Shown: piece after piece, positions 45,085-54,381 of the stretch | Layout: every line of letters starts with the position of its first letter | Numbering within the stretch: the stretch's first letter is position 1 | Assembly (NCBI GenBank): GCA_018644665.1 | Contig: JABGQA010000088.1 | Span: 94,034 to 158,033 of the forward strand | Direction: 5' to 3' | DNA length: 64,000 nucleotides | DNA from: Candidatus Poribacteria bacterium | GTDB taxonomy: Bacteria > Poribacteria > WGA-4E > GCA-2687025 | Position numbers and translations under genes: made by a program | The notes under the pieces: generated by a model | Databases searched by the model: none | What the model saw: the letters and a program-made list of their open reading frames with translations, nothing else | Told to the model about the DNA's origin: nothing

Positions 45085-46035
45085 CTATGGCGCCACGGAG
45101 AACACCGCGAACACCGGGTAGTGGTCGGACACCTTCGTCGAGAACTCCTGGGTCAGCCCATACTCCCTGTCGAACCGATACACGCCGATGCTGCCTGTGT
45201 ATTCGTCCATCAGAGAGTCGGATATGACAAACTGGTCGTACGTGCGGTCCGTGTCCTTGACGGTGGTGTCGAGTCCCGTGGGGGTGATCCAGTTCATGTC
45301 GAGGAGATCCCGTTGCATGTCCTCCTTGAAGTAGGCGCCGTCGGCGTTGAAGTCGCCTGCGACTATGAGGTCCGCGTCCCCAAACTCTGATTCCGCCCAC
45401 GCGCGCACTTCGTCCAGCGCGTCGATCTCGGTCACGGCGTCGTGCGGCTTGATGTGGACGTTCACCAGCACGAAGTCCACCGCTCGAACGCGGAAGCGCG
45501 CGACGAACGGCTCGCGCTCGAACACGTCGTCGGGGTCGGGATACGTCGCCGGCCTTCCCACAATCTCGACCACATTCGCGTCGTAGTAGAACGCGTACTC
45601 CTCCTTCGAGATGGACCGCCCCAACCTGGGGCCGACGGCCATCCTGTGGTCCTCGTTGCCCTGGGAGTTCATGGCCTCGAGGTAGGCTCCCGCAGTGTCG
45701 CCGGAGGCGTCGCGGATCTCCTGGACCGCGAGGATGTCGAATTCGTCCGCGATGTCGACGAGCACCCGCATGACGTCGGGCTTCGACCGCTTGGACCTAC
45801 CGAACACCTGGATGTTGAAGGTAGCGATTCGGACCGTCGTTGGCGCGTCGTCGGTATCGGCGCCGCGCGTCGAGGCGCGGTCCCGACACCCCGCCAGCAA
45901 CGCCACGAAGACCAGGGCCAGAGCCCCGAGTAAGCGCCGGCTACGCCGTCGGTTCGGTGCCCAGGCGCTAGATATCGCGTCATTCCTCTCCGTCGTAATA
46001 CTCCGTCTCCTGCATGCGAAACACCTTCCCGCCAC
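45085..46035 (-). CDS. Endonuclease/exonuclease/phosphatase-family lipoprotein
   Basis: 316 residues. DNase I-like fold: VRIATFNIQVFGRSK, ILAVQEIRD (metal Glu), FVLVNVHIKPHDA, VAGDFNADGAYF and the closing SDHYPVFAVF with Asp-His. A lipobox (VALLAGC) precedes the domain, so it acts at the cell surface or periplasm on nucleic acid or a phosphoester. The start is awkward: the nearest ordinary start is GTG 46035, inside the cupin gene by 56 bases, giving a long basic leader; no ATG, GTG or TTG lies closer to the hydrophobic segment. A fragment of a second copy sits near 40909. Confidence 0.8.
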   Translation of the reverse strand: MAGRCFACRRRSITTERNDAISSAWAPNRRRSRRLLGALALVFVALLAGCRDRASTRGADTDDAPTTVRIATFNIQVFGRSKRSKPDVMRVLVDIADEFDILAVQEIRDASGDTAGAYLEAMNSQGNEDHRMAVGPRLGRSISKEEYAFYYDANVVEIVGRPATYPDPDDVFEREPFVARFRVRAVDFVLVNVHIKPHDAVTEIDALDEVRAWAESEFGDADLIVAGDFNADGAYFKEDMQRDLLDMNWITPTGLDTTVKDTDRTYDQFVISDSLMDEYTGSIGVYRFDREYGLTQEFSTKVSDHYPVFAVFSVAP

Positions 46036-46432
46036 ACGCCCACTTCCCGGAGTCCGGGTAGTGGCAATAGTCGGCGGGTGGATTGTCGGCGATGATCTGC
46101 ACGACCAGATCGCCTTCGCCGGTGTTGTGGAGTTGGTGCGCCTCGTCGGGCGGACACATCATGGCGTCGCCCTTCTCGATCGGCACGGGGCCGTCCTCGA
46201 GGCGCATCTCGCCCGACCCCTCCATGACGTAATAGAACTCCCATTGGGCCCCGTGGGAGTGGTACGGCCAAGGGCGTTGACCCGGCGGGATGCGTAGGAA
46301 TATCACCTCGAAGGGGTGGCCGGACTCGCGCGCCTTCATCGGCCTCGCGTAGTCCAAGCTGGCGGCTTCGAATCCGCCCTTCGGCGACCGGTAGCTCCGC
46401 CACTCGACGCCGCTCCGCGAAACGTGGTTCAT
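45980..46432 (-). CDS. Cupin-domain protein
   Basis: 150 residues, a single cupin barrel. Motif 1 PYHSHGAQWEFYYVMEGSGEM and motif 2 PPDEAHQLHNTG carry the metal-binding His and Glu. Such proteins are sugar isomerases, dioxygenases or small-molecule sensors; the role here is unknown. ATG 46432. The 3' end overlaps the endonuclease-like gene by 56 bases. Confidence 0.85.
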   Translation of the reverse strand: MNHVSRSGVEWRSYRSPKGGFEAASLDYARPMKARESGHPFEVIFLRIPPGQRPWPYHSHGAQWEFYYVMEGSGEMRLEDGPVPIEKGDAMMCPPDEAHQLHNTGEGDLVVQIIADNPPADYCHYPDSGKWACGGKVFRMQETEYYDGEE

Positions 46433-46676
46433 CGTGCGTCCTCCTCGTGGCCCACAGATAGCATGGCGGCGCCTTTCACGCTACGCCCCCGCTCGCACGC
46501 GCCCGGGGCGTCCTGCGGGCCCGGATTCATAGGCAGGCTACTTGTTATGATGGCGGAAGGGGACTTGATCATGTCTTCGGACCACGACGAACGTGTGCTC
46601 GGCCACGCAGGGAGGCACGAAGGAACCTCGACGCCAACGGCTCCCCACACGGTGATTCGGAAGGGAGACGCTCATC

Positions 46677-47381
46677 ATGCGATCTGTGACTGCCGTGACC
46701 ATCATGGCGCTGTGCGTTGCGCCGCTGTTCGCTCAGGAGGCGAACGACATCGTGATCGACGGCGACTTCGCCGACTGGGAAGCCATCCCCATCGCCATCG
46801 AAGACCCCAACGACATGGGCCCCGGGAACATCCACGGCGACTACAAGTCGATCAAGGTCGCGTCGACGGACGACACCCTCTTCGCCCTGGAAACGGTCTA
46901 TGGCGACGCCGCGCCCGCTGACGGCTTCCGCTACTACTACCACCTACTCATCGACGCCGATAGCGACGCCTCGACGGGCGTTCCGAACGACGCGTACGAA
47001 GGGAATCCGACCGGCGTCGCCGACGTGATCGGCTCGGACTTCCACGTACAGATCGGCCGAGACGCCGGCGCCAACGACGGGATCAGCGTCACGCACCTCG
47101 AATCGCAGGAAGTCGTCTTCGAGGACTTCCGGTGGATGAACGGCGGCGACTCGATGGAGCTGTCGGTCGATTTCGACGTGTTCGTTGCGCCCGCTGGATT
47201 CGACATCGGAGCCATCTTCCAGCCCGGCTCTACGATCCGCGTCGCGGCATTCCAAGAGGGCAACGCCGAGGGATGGGGCCCAATCGATTGGACGGAACCC
47301 GCGGAGCATGTCATCGGGCGTCCGTTCGCCGTGGATCTCCACGGCAAGGCAACGACGACCTGGGGCGACATCAAGAACTGA
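46677..47381 (+). CDS. Secreted CBM9-like (DOMON-type) protein
   Basis: 234 residues. Signal peptide MRSVTAVTIMALCVAPLFAQ, then DIVIDGDFADWEAIPIAIED, the usual opening of carbohydrate-binding family 9-like domains, with YYYHLLIDADSDASTG and a terminal VIGRPFAVDLHG. Probably binds a carbohydrate outside the cell. GGGAGA precedes ATG 46677 by about 9 bases. A short stretch similar to its signal-peptide region recurs at 47705-47775. Confidence 0.75.
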   Translation: MRSVTAVTIMALCVAPLFAQEANDIVIDGDFADWEAIPIAIEDPNDMGPGNIHGDYKSIKVASTDDTLFALETVYGDAAPADGFRYYYHLLIDADSDASTGVPNDAYEGNPTGVADVIGSDFHVQIGRDAGANDGISVTHLESQEVVFEDFRWMNGGDSMELSVDFDVFVAPAGFDIGAIFQPGSTIRVAAFQEGNAEGWGPIDWTEPAEHVIGRPFAVDLHGKATTTWGDIKN

Positions 47382-47491
47382 AGGTCTCCGACCACGGGAG
47401 GCGGACAACTCAGCGAGACGGGGTCCGTGCGGGCGGCCTGTCCAGTCCGCGTGATTCCGTGGGCCGCATCGACCACGCGACGCGGCGCTAC

Positions 47492-47585
47492 GGCTACAGC
47501 GCGTCGGCGACGACGAGGCGCCGTCCACCCGTGATGGAGATCGCGCGGCCTGCCGTCATCGACGCCGTGGAATTCAGGCAGAGCG
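47492..47585 (-). pseudogene. Fragment of UroD-like gene 3' end
   Basis: On the minus strand this reads MTAGRAISITGGRRLVVADA, nearly the C-terminus of the UroD-like protein at 52499-53533 (MTAARAISITGGRRLVVVAD). Only the last ~30 codons are present. Confidence 0.75.
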
Positions 47586-47704
47586 GGCGCGCATGGCCGA
47601 GAGTCCTGGGCCACAGACAGCTTAGCCGCGCATTCCTCGCCACATCGCGCCGACGGACGTGCACAGAGGCCATGGCCTCTCGTGGCGATTCGGCGACCCA
47701 TAGC

Positions 47705-47775
47705 TGCGCGGATCACCGTATCCCCGTTCGCCGCGCCGCTGTTGGCTCAGGGAGCGGCCGACATCGTCTGATGCC
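47705..47775 (+). pseudogene. Fragment like the CBM9-protein signal region
   Basis: Reads PFAAPLLAQGAADIV then a stop, compared with CVAPLFAQEANDIV at the start of the gene at 46677. DNA similarity covers about 70 bases only. Confidence 0.5.
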
Positions 47776-47958
47776 ACGCCTCAAGGGCGGCGATGATTCC
47801 GTTCCCGATCGGGCGCCTGGAGCCTGCCAGGGCTCGCTCCATTAGCATTGCTGAGCCTGCGCGAGTCGGGCATGATGGCTGCCTTCCGCTACGCTGCGGC
47901 GACGGATTCGTCGCGTTTTCCCGGCGATAGGGCGACGGGCCACGGGAGGAGGAACGGC

Positions 47959-50901
47959 ATGCGCGTGCACACGACCTGGGGATTGCGGGCGATCGGAGCC
48001 GCATTGAGTCGTCCGGACGCGGTGACCCTCGACGCGAGCGACATGGAGCTGGACGGGTTCGTCGACGACACCCGTAGCGAATACCGACAGCGATCCGTCA
48101 CGCGGACCGAGGTCGGTGGGTCGATTTCACTGCTCGCGCCCGCTTGTGGCGATCGGTATGTCGGCTTCGTCATATACGACGAGTCGAGGGGCGCGGAGCC
48201 CGTGGACATCGAGATCGACGGCGTGGTGGTGGCGACGGCGATCGCGGATGCAAACAACCGACGCGAACGCCTTTTCACGCTGTCCGAGTCGCGCCGATTC
48301 GAGGGTGGAGAGCGCGTGCGCCTTGTGGCGCACGGCGCGTCAGGTCGGTACCGCATCGAGCGCGTCGCGTTCCTGACGGAACTCCCGGAGGCGACGGAAC
48401 GACCCTTCGAGATCCGGCGCCTGCATGTGGGGGCTGCGGAAGAATCGGCCTCGGCGTCGTCGGTCGAGGCGCGCATCACCTGGACCACGACCCGCGATGC
48501 GTCGTGTCGGGTGGAATACTGGGGCGACGGGTCCAACGGGCGGGCAATCGTCGAGGAGGACGAACTCGGTATGAACCACCGGGTCGTGCTCCGTGGGCTC
48601 GAGACGGACGCGGCCTACCGGTACCGCGTCGTATCGACGGACATCGACGGGGCCACCACGCAAAGCGAAGTCGGCACGTTCTCGACCCGTGCTGCTGCCG
48701 CGCCCGCGGGAAGCGTGCGCTCGGCCCATGTGCCGCTCACCGTGACGCACGAGGGCACGCCGTCCTATCCTTCCGCGCCGGTCACTCATGGCGTTCCGTT
48801 TCCCGAGGGCGTCCTTGGCGCGTCCGACCACCTGCGACTATGCGATCCCGCGGGCGCCGAAGTGACGCTCCAGGCGTCGACGTTGGGCAGGTGGTTGGAT
48901 GGCAGTGCGAAGTGGGCCTTGCTGGACTTCCACGCGGACACTGCCGCTGGCCAGTCGGCGCCCTACACGCTGGAGTACGGCGCCGACGTGCGTCGTGGCG
49001 CCGACGAGTCGCCGCTGACGGTCGACGAAAGCGACGACACGCTCACGATAGATGCTGGCCCGCTGACGGTCGTCGTAGACAGGTCACACTTCGCGCCGTT
49101 CTCGGAGATCCGGGTGGCGGGCCGTGCGCTCATCACCGGATCACGGCTTGTTGTTACCGACGTCGACGGAGCCGTGTTCACCAGCACTCGCGTCGCCGTC
49201 ACGACCGTTGAGGTTGAGGACCGGGGGCCGGTTCGCTGCGCCGTGCGGATCGAGGGACGACACGCCGACGAGCACGGGGTCGAACTGTTCACGTCGATCT
49301 GCCGACTTCACGTCTACGCTGGTCAACCGTACGTGCGGCTCGACCACACGTTCGTCTGCGATGCGTCGTCGGAGACGTTCATCGACATCGCCTCCATGAC
49401 GCTCGAGATCGACACGCCGGAGTCAGATACCGACGGGATGCACGTGTTCCAGACCCACGACGACGCACGCGTCGTCGACGGCGAGGAGCGCGAAGGCCGC
49501 TGCGACGGTCGGTTCCGTGTGGGCGGTCTAGACGTTGTCGTACCCGACTTCTGGCAGTCGTATCCGAAGAGCTTTCGCGCGCTACCTGGACGCGTGGATC
49601 TCGGGATCTGTCCGTCGCTGGACGGCGTGCATTACTCCGAGGAGGGAGAGGATGAGCACAAGCTCTACTTCTACCTCAAGCACGGCCGTTACCGATTCCG
49701 CGAAGGCGTGGCCAAGACGCACACCGTGTACCTAGGCGCTGATGTGCCACCCTTGCCGTTGCCGACGGTGCAAGCGCCTGCCGAGTGGTACTGCGACAGC
49801 GGCGCGCTGGGCGAGATGACGCCGGCCGGGTCGGGTCGCTTTGGCGTTTACGAAGCGAAGGTGGCGCAGGCGTTGGACGGGTACCGGGCGAATCGAGAGG
49901 CCGGCTCCGAGTACGGGATGCTGAACTACGGAGATTGGTGGGGCGAGCGGCGGTGGAACTGGGGCAACAGCGAATACGACACCGCCTACGGCTTCTTCCT
50001 GCAATGGGCGCGGTCTGGGGATCCCGGGTGGTTCGCCGAAGCTGCACTGGCGGCGCTCCACCACCGCGACGTGGACGTATGCCACGCCTCGGCCGACGCC
50101 GGCCGCGTAGATGGCGTCTACACGCACTGCATCGGGCACACGGGCGGCTACTATCCCGACGGCTATCGTCCGGGGGCAATCACGCGCGCATCGTTCAGCG
50201 TCAGTCACACGTGGGTGGACGGGTTCCTGCTCCACCACTTCCTGACGGGAGACCGGCGTTCCATGGCCGTCGCGCGGCGGATCGCCGATCGCTACGACGC
50301 CGACGGCACGCGGAACTACGACTTCACGAACTGCCGCAGCAACGGGTGGCACTTGATCCTCACCATGGCGATGTACCACGCCACACGCGACCGGTTCTAT
50401 CTCAACGCCGGGCATCTGATCGTCGAGCGCACCCTGGAGCGCCAGACCGACGATGGTGGCTGGCGACGCATGATGGTGCCGGGGCATTGCTACCACGAAC
50501 CGCCACGCCACACGGGGAACGCCGGTTTCATGGTCGGCATTCTGCTGGCCGGTTTGAAGCTGTATCACCAGGCGACAGGCGATGCGGCCGTGGCTGACGC
50601 GATCGTGCGGGGCGCGGAGTTCCTCATCGACGATATGTGGGTCGATGATTCCGATGGGTTCCGTTACACGTCGTGTCCCGAGTCCAGCCTGTGCACGGAC
50701 AACTTCCATCGTGGGATCGACGGGATCGGTTACGCCTGGCGTATCAGCGGCAGTGAGGTGTGCGCGGAGATTCTACCCAGGGCGACGGAGATGGCGATCG
50801 ACCGGCTGAGCCCGTCTGGGAAGTCGATCTCCGCGAGCCTAAGGCACGCCCCGAGCGTTCTGCGCGACGTTGCGCGGTTGCTGGACGGCCGCGTCGACTG
50901 A
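47959..50901 (+). CDS. PcRGLX/YetA-like polysaccharide lyase family protein
   Basis: 980 residues. An N-terminal jelly-roll/FN3-like part (to about residue 235; EARITWTTTRDASCRVEYWG) precedes the RIFT-barrel domain starting near THGVPFPEGVLGASDHLRL, a middle domain, and a C-terminal alpha/alpha toroid with YGDWWGERRWNWGNSEYD and TCYHEPP-like aromatic-rich segments such as GHCYHEPPRHTGNAGFM. This order matches exo-rhamnogalacturonan-lyase-like PcRGLX/YetA proteins, which act on polyuronides. No signal peptide is evident from ATG 47959, chosen for its GGAGGAGG Shine-Dalgarno 6 bases upstream. The catalytic residues were not identified. Confidence 0.8.
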   Translation: MRVHTTWGLRAIGAALSRPDAVTLDASDMELDGFVDDTRSEYRQRSVTRTEVGGSISLLAPACGDRYVGFVIYDESRGAEPVDIEIDGVVVATAIADANNRRERLFTLSESRRFEGGERVRLVAHGASGRYRIERVAFLTELPEATERPFEIRRLHVGAAEESASASSVEARITWTTTRDASCRVEYWGDGSNGRAIVEEDELGMNHRVVLRGLETDAAYRYRVVSTDIDGATTQSEVGTFSTRAAAAPAGSVRSAHVPLTVTHEGTPSYPSAPVTHGVPFPEGVLGASDHLRLCDPAGAEVTLQASTLGRWLDGSAKWALLDFHADTAAGQSAPYTLEYGADVRRGADESPLTVDESDDTLTIDAGPLTVVVDRSHFAPFSEIRVAGRALITGSRLVVTDVDGAVFTSTRVAVTTVEVEDRGPVRCAVRIEGRHADEHGVELFTSICRLHVYAGQPYVRLDHTFVCDASSETFIDIASMTLEIDTPESDTDGMHVFQTHDDARVVDGEEREGRCDGRFRVGGLDVVVPDFWQSYPKSFRALPGRVDLGICPSLDGVHYSEEGEDEHKLYFYLKHGRYRFREGVAKTHTVYLGADVPPLPLPTVQAPAEWYCDSGALGEMTPAGSGRFGVYEAKVAQALDGYRANREAGSEYGMLNYGDWWGERRWNWGNSEYDTAYGFFLQWARSGDPGWFAEAALAALHHRDVDVCHASADAGRVDGVYTHCIGHTGGYYPDGYRPGAITRASFSVSHTWVDGFLLHHFLTGDRRSMAVARRIADRYDADGTRNYDFTNCRSNGWHLILTMAMYHATRDRFYLNAGHLIVERTLERQTDDGGWRRMMVPGHCYHEPPRHTGNAGFMVGILLAGLKLYHQATGDAAVADAIVRGAEFLIDDMWVDDSDGFRYTSCPESSLCTDNFHRGIDGIGYAWRISGSEVCAEILPRATEMAIDRLSPSGKSISASLRHAPSVLRDVARLLDGRVD

Positions 50902-50947
50902 CGGCCACCGCGCGGGCCATGCGGCGCGGGAAGATGCCCCGCGGCTC

Positions 50948-52324
50948 TCATTCCGCGTCGAACTGGGGTCGGCCGATCGCGTCGGTCCCGCTACGTCTCC
51001 GGTAGAAAGGCATGGCGCCGCCAGCATCGCCCAGCAGTCGCTCACGCGCTCGCGCAATCCGATCGGCCGCGCGGTCCGCGATGTTGGTCGCGCACGTCGG
51101 GTCGTCGTCGAGGTCGAACACCTTGGGATCGGCGAAGTCGGCGCGGCTGTAGAACCACGTGTCCGCGTCACGGTACCACACGAAGTTCCCGTAGCGGCAG
51201 GTCACGTACTCCTGCCGGTCGACGAGCGCGCGCAGATCCCGGCCGGCCTCGTCGCTGCCGGCTCCGGCCGCGGCGAGCACTGTCGCCGGCACATCGAGCG
51301 TCGTGACGAATTCGTCGACCACCTGCCCACGGGTCGCGCCCGGAGACCGCACGATCAGCGGGATGTCCATCGTGCCGGGATAGAGCGCGTTCGCGGGCTT
51401 ACCCAACACCCGCTCGGCGTTGTCCGCGAAGTTCGTCCCGTGGTCGCTCAGGAACACGATGACGGTGTTGTCGCTGAGACCGACGCGCTCGATGGTGTCG
51501 AGCAGCCGCCCAAACCACGTGTCCACCATCGTGACGAGCCCCGCGTAGTTGGCGCGGATGCTCGGGAGTTGCGACTCGATGTCTGGATGGTCGTTCGCCG
51601 AACCATACGGCACCGTGAGCCACATGGGCTCGCGCGCGTCCATATCGCCGTACAGCTCGTAGTAGTGTAGGGGCGCCTCCCAGGTCTCGTGGGGCGTGAA
51701 ACTGTCGACGTACAGGTAGAACGGTGTGGTTCCTCGGTTCTCCTCGACGAAGCGCATCGCCCATCGAAAGGTGCGCGCCGTCGGCCATTCTTCCTCGGGC
51801 TGCTCCGGCTTCACGTTCACGATGTGCGCCCGGATGCGGTTCTCGTTTCCCCGATACTTGTGCACGAGCTTCTCGTCGGCATGGGCGATCGCGCCCCACC
51901 GATCCTCCGCTTGGCCGCGGACGAACTCCCACTGCCGGAATCCCCGTGTGAAGTTCATGCCTGGGACGAAGTAGTGTGGTACGTCGGCGACGAATCCGGT
52001 GTGGTAGCCGGCCTCTATAAGCCGTTCCGCGACGGTCGGTTCGTCGGGCGCCATAGGTTGCCAGCCCGGGAGGTATACGTTGTCCCACGGCACGGGGTCG
52101 TATTCGCGGAACGGGAAGGCACGTCGACCGCTGTGCAGTGTGCGTCGCGTGGGTATCGTAGGCAGACACTCGGGATGGGCGCGCGAGAAGCGAACGCCTT
52201 CCGACGCGAACCGGTCGATGTTCGGTGTACGAATCCACGGGTTGCCGTACGCGCCCAGGTACGCCGTGCGCAGCGTGTCCGCTGCGACGACGACGACGTT
52301 CATCGGCTGTGCTGAAGCGGCCAT
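50948..52324 (-). CDS. Sulfatase-fold hydrolase with Thr at the nucleophile position
   Basis: 458 residues, alkaline phosphatase/sulfatase superfamily. VVVVAADTLRTAYLGAYG with a metal Asp near 16, GNPWIRTPNIDRFASEG, FYLYVDSFTPHE and VIVFLSDHGTNFAD near 290. Classical sulfatases have Cys or Ser in C/S-x-P-S-R, modified to formylglycine; here the aligned segment reads T56-I-P-T-R60 followed by RTLHSGRR. Thr nucleophiles are used by phosphodiesterases of the same superfamily, so the reaction may be phosphoester or phosphonate hydrolysis rather than sulfate ester cleavage. Cys53, three residues earlier, is out of register. No signal peptide. Confidence 0.8.
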   Translation of the reverse strand: MAASAQPMNVVVVAADTLRTAYLGAYGNPWIRTPNIDRFASEGVRFSRAHPECLPTIPTRRTLHSGRRAFPFREYDPVPWDNVYLPGWQPMAPDEPTVAERLIEAGYHTGFVADVPHYFVPGMNFTRGFRQWEFVRGQAEDRWGAIAHADEKLVHKYRGNENRIRAHIVNVKPEQPEEEWPTARTFRWAMRFVEENRGTTPFYLYVDSFTPHETWEAPLHYYELYGDMDAREPMWLTVPYGSANDHPDIESQLPSIRANYAGLVTMVDTWFGRLLDTIERVGLSDNTVIVFLSDHGTNFADNAERVLGKPANALYPGTMDIPLIVRSPGATRGQVVDEFVTTLDVPATVLAAAGAGSDEAGRDLRALVDRQEYVTCRYGNFVWYRDADTWFYSRADFADPKVFDLDDDPTCATNIADRAADRIARARERLLGDAGGAMPFYRRRSGTDAIGRPQFDAE

Positions 52325-52498
52325 GCGTCGCTCCTCGGAGAGTGCCCGAAACGGTTAGGACACCCGACTATCGCCAGATTCGACCCGCGCGACAAGCGGA
52401 TTTCCGGCACGTGGTCCACCCAGGTCTTGACGCAGGCCATGAATGGCGTGCTTCGCTGCTCCCTCTCCACCGCGGAAGCCAGTGCCGCGGGTCATCGG

Positions 52499-53533
52499 CT
52501 ACGCCGCGTCGGCCACCACCACGAGACGCCGCCCGCCGGTGATCGAGATCGCGCGGGCCGCCGTCATCGTCGCCGTGGGATTCAGGTAGAGCATCTGATC
52601 GTCGCGCAGGCCCCGGTAGTACTCCTCGAAGTCGTCCGCCGCGTCGTCGTTCAGTTGCACCGCGCGCAACGCCGACATGTCGCGCCAGACGGGTATGTGC
52701 TGCGTGTGGCCCCCGCACAGGTGGATCATCCCGCCGCCCGGGTAGTCGCCGAGAAGGTCCGCGTCAGGCTGCGCGACGAAGTCGCGGTACATCTCGGCAG
52801 ACAGAAGCTGTGTGGAGCACCCGCAGAGCTGGCCGAATCCCGGCGGCTGACATCTGTGCGCGGCCACCACGCCCTGCAACTGCTCGTGCGGGACATGCTC
52901 GCGATACCACCGGTGCAGGTCTCGCAGGAGCGTGTTGATGGTGGCCAGGTCGCGGAAGGCGGCGTCCGGGTCGGTCGGGAGCGTCTCGAGGAATCGTTCG
53001 CCGTAGAGGTTGACGGCGACGTTCAGAGCGCTCGATAGCGTGGGCGAGCCGAACAGGGCGCCCTCCGCTCCGCGCTCTACGAAAGCCTGCGCCACCTCAC
53101 GGGCATCGTGCCACATTTCGTCGGCGTCGAGATCGGGAGGGGCGAGAGCCCCCACCGGCGTGGTCAGGCGCTGCGCCCACCATTGCCCATGCCGCCGAAA
53201 CGTGCGCGCCCCGAGCAACGCGTCGACGAAGTGCACGCCGCGCGACCCGAACTCCACGGCGAGCGGCCGGAACACAGCGTCGTCCGAGGCGGCGTTTGCA
53301 TGGCGGGCCGCTGCCGCCAGGGCGCTCGCGACCCAGTCGTCCGGCTTGGATTCCCGCGTCGCGTGGACCGGGAAGGTCACGCCACTGAGGAACATCGGTG
53401 TCGGGGGGCGGTTCCCGGCGTACAGCTCCGTCAGCCGCTCGATGCCTCGGTCCCGGCGAAGTACCACCTGCGGATCGGAGAGGATTTCCGCGTTGGCGGC
53501 CATGTCCCGGCTGCCGGCGTCACCCGTATCCAT
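52499..53533 (-). CDS. Uroporphyrinogen-decarboxylase-like (MtaA/CmuA-type) protein
   Basis: 344 residues of the UroD/methyltransferase family. The C-terminal MIHLCGGHTQHIPVW has the HxC motif that in MtaA-type methylcobamide:CoM methyltransferases binds zinc; the N-terminal RPPTPMFLSG matches the family. It is probably a corrinoid-linked methyltransferase-type protein rather than heme-pathway HemE, because it sits alone among catabolic genes. ATG 53533 follows GGGGAG by about 6 bases. A fragment of its 3' end recurs at 47492. Confidence 0.75.
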   Translation of the reverse strand: MDTGDAGSRDMAANAEILSDPQVVLRRDRGIERLTELYAGNRPPTPMFLSGVTFPVHATRESKPDDWVASALAAAARHANAASDDAVFRPLAVEFGSRGVHFVDALLGARTFRRHGQWWAQRLTTPVGALAPPDLDADEMWHDAREVAQAFVERGAEGALFGSPTLSSALNVAVNLYGERFLETLPTDPDAAFRDLATINTLLRDLHRWYREHVPHEQLQGVVAAHRCQPPGFGQLCGCSTQLLSAEMYRDFVAQPDADLLGDYPGGGMIHLCGGHTQHIPVWRDMSALRAVQLNDDAADDFEEYYRGLRDDQMLYLNPTATMTAARAISITGGRRLVVVADAA

Positions 53534-53670
53534 GCCTGACTCCCCGCTGTACGTCCATGGAAACGCGACTGTCGTCCCCGTCGGCGCCTTGACCACCCCT
53601 GACGTGGTCGGTAAACTTCTAGGGATGTGCCCGCTGCTGTTCTATCGTGGACCGTTAGGAACATAGACCG

Positions 53671-53817
53671 ATGCGTGAGATCATCCGCCTCGTCTCCGAG
53701 GACGGCAAGTCCACTTACGTGACGAAGAAGAACCGCCGAGCCGACAACACGCGGCTCGAGCGCATGAAGTACTCCAAGCACGAACGCAAGCACGTGCTCC
53801 ATCGCGAACGCCGATAG
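53671..53817 (+). CDS. rpmG: 50S ribosomal protein bL33
   Basis: 48 residues: MREIIRLVSEDGKSTYVTKK opens it, followed by NRRADNTRLERMKYSKHERK and HVLHRERR. This is the full bL33 pattern. It lacks the CxxC pairs of zinc-binding L33, so it is the zinc-free form. It is followed 15 bases later by moaB. In many genomes rpmG precedes secE-nusG; that is not the case here. Confidence 0.9.
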   Translation: MREIIRLVSEDGKSTYVTKKNRRADNTRLERMKYSKHERKHVLHRERR

Positions 53818-53832
53818 CGGCGGACAAACTCG

Positions 53833-54339
53833 ATGGGATACACGGAGCACAAAGAGGCTTCCGAGGGTCGCATTGTCGCATGTGCGGTTGTTACCGTCAG
53901 CGACACGCGCACCGAGGCGACCGACAAGAGTGGCGCGTACCTGCGCGAGACTCTGGCGGCCAACGGGCACAAGGTCGTCCACTACGAGATCCTCAAGGAC
54001 GAACCCGACCAGATCCGGGACTGTCTCGACCGGTTGCTCGGCCACGATGAGCCGCACGCCGTCATCTTCACCGGCGGCACCGGGATCGCGAAGCGGGACA
54101 CCACGTTCGACATCGTCAGCGCGGCCCTCGACAAAGCCCTCCCGGGGTTCGGCGAGATCTTCCGATATCTCAGCTACGAGGAGATCGGCGCCGGGGCTAT
54201 CATGTCGCGCGCGACGGCCGGTGTGGCCAAGGACACCATCGTGTTCTCCATACCCGGATCGAGAAACGCCGTCGGCTTGGCGATGGAGAAGCTCATACTG
54301 CACGAACTCGCCCACCTCGTCTGGGAAGTAGCCCGCTAG
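53833..54339 (+). CDS. moaB: Molybdenum cofactor biosynthesis protein MoaB/MogA-type
   Basis: 168 residues. Adenylates molybdopterin in the molybdenum cofactor pathway. Motifs: ACAVVTVSDTRTEATDKSG, AVIFTGGTGIAKRDTT, the helix GFGEIFRYLSYEEIGAGAIM and the closing FSIPGSRNAVGLAMEKL. Normal length. No other cofactor genes are nearby. Confidence 0.9.
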   Translation: MGYTEHKEASEGRIVACAVVTVSDTRTEATDKSGAYLRETLAANGHKVVHYEILKDEPDQIRDCLDRLLGHDEPHAVIFTGGTGIAKRDTTFDIVSAALDKALPGFGEIFRYLSYEEIGAGAIMSRATAGVAKDTIVFSIPGSRNAVGLAMEKLILHELAHLVWEVAR

Positions 54340-54381
54340 CGCGTCTGCGTCCACGTACACTCGAAGCCGGGCATCACCTCC

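Larger units (their letters stand above)
47382..47958. other. Intergenic region holding two gene fragments
   Basis: 577 bases with no intact gene between the CBM9-like gene and the lyase-like gene. It contains remnants at 47492-47585 and 47705-47775. The promoter of the lyase-like gene should lie here. Confidence 0.6.
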
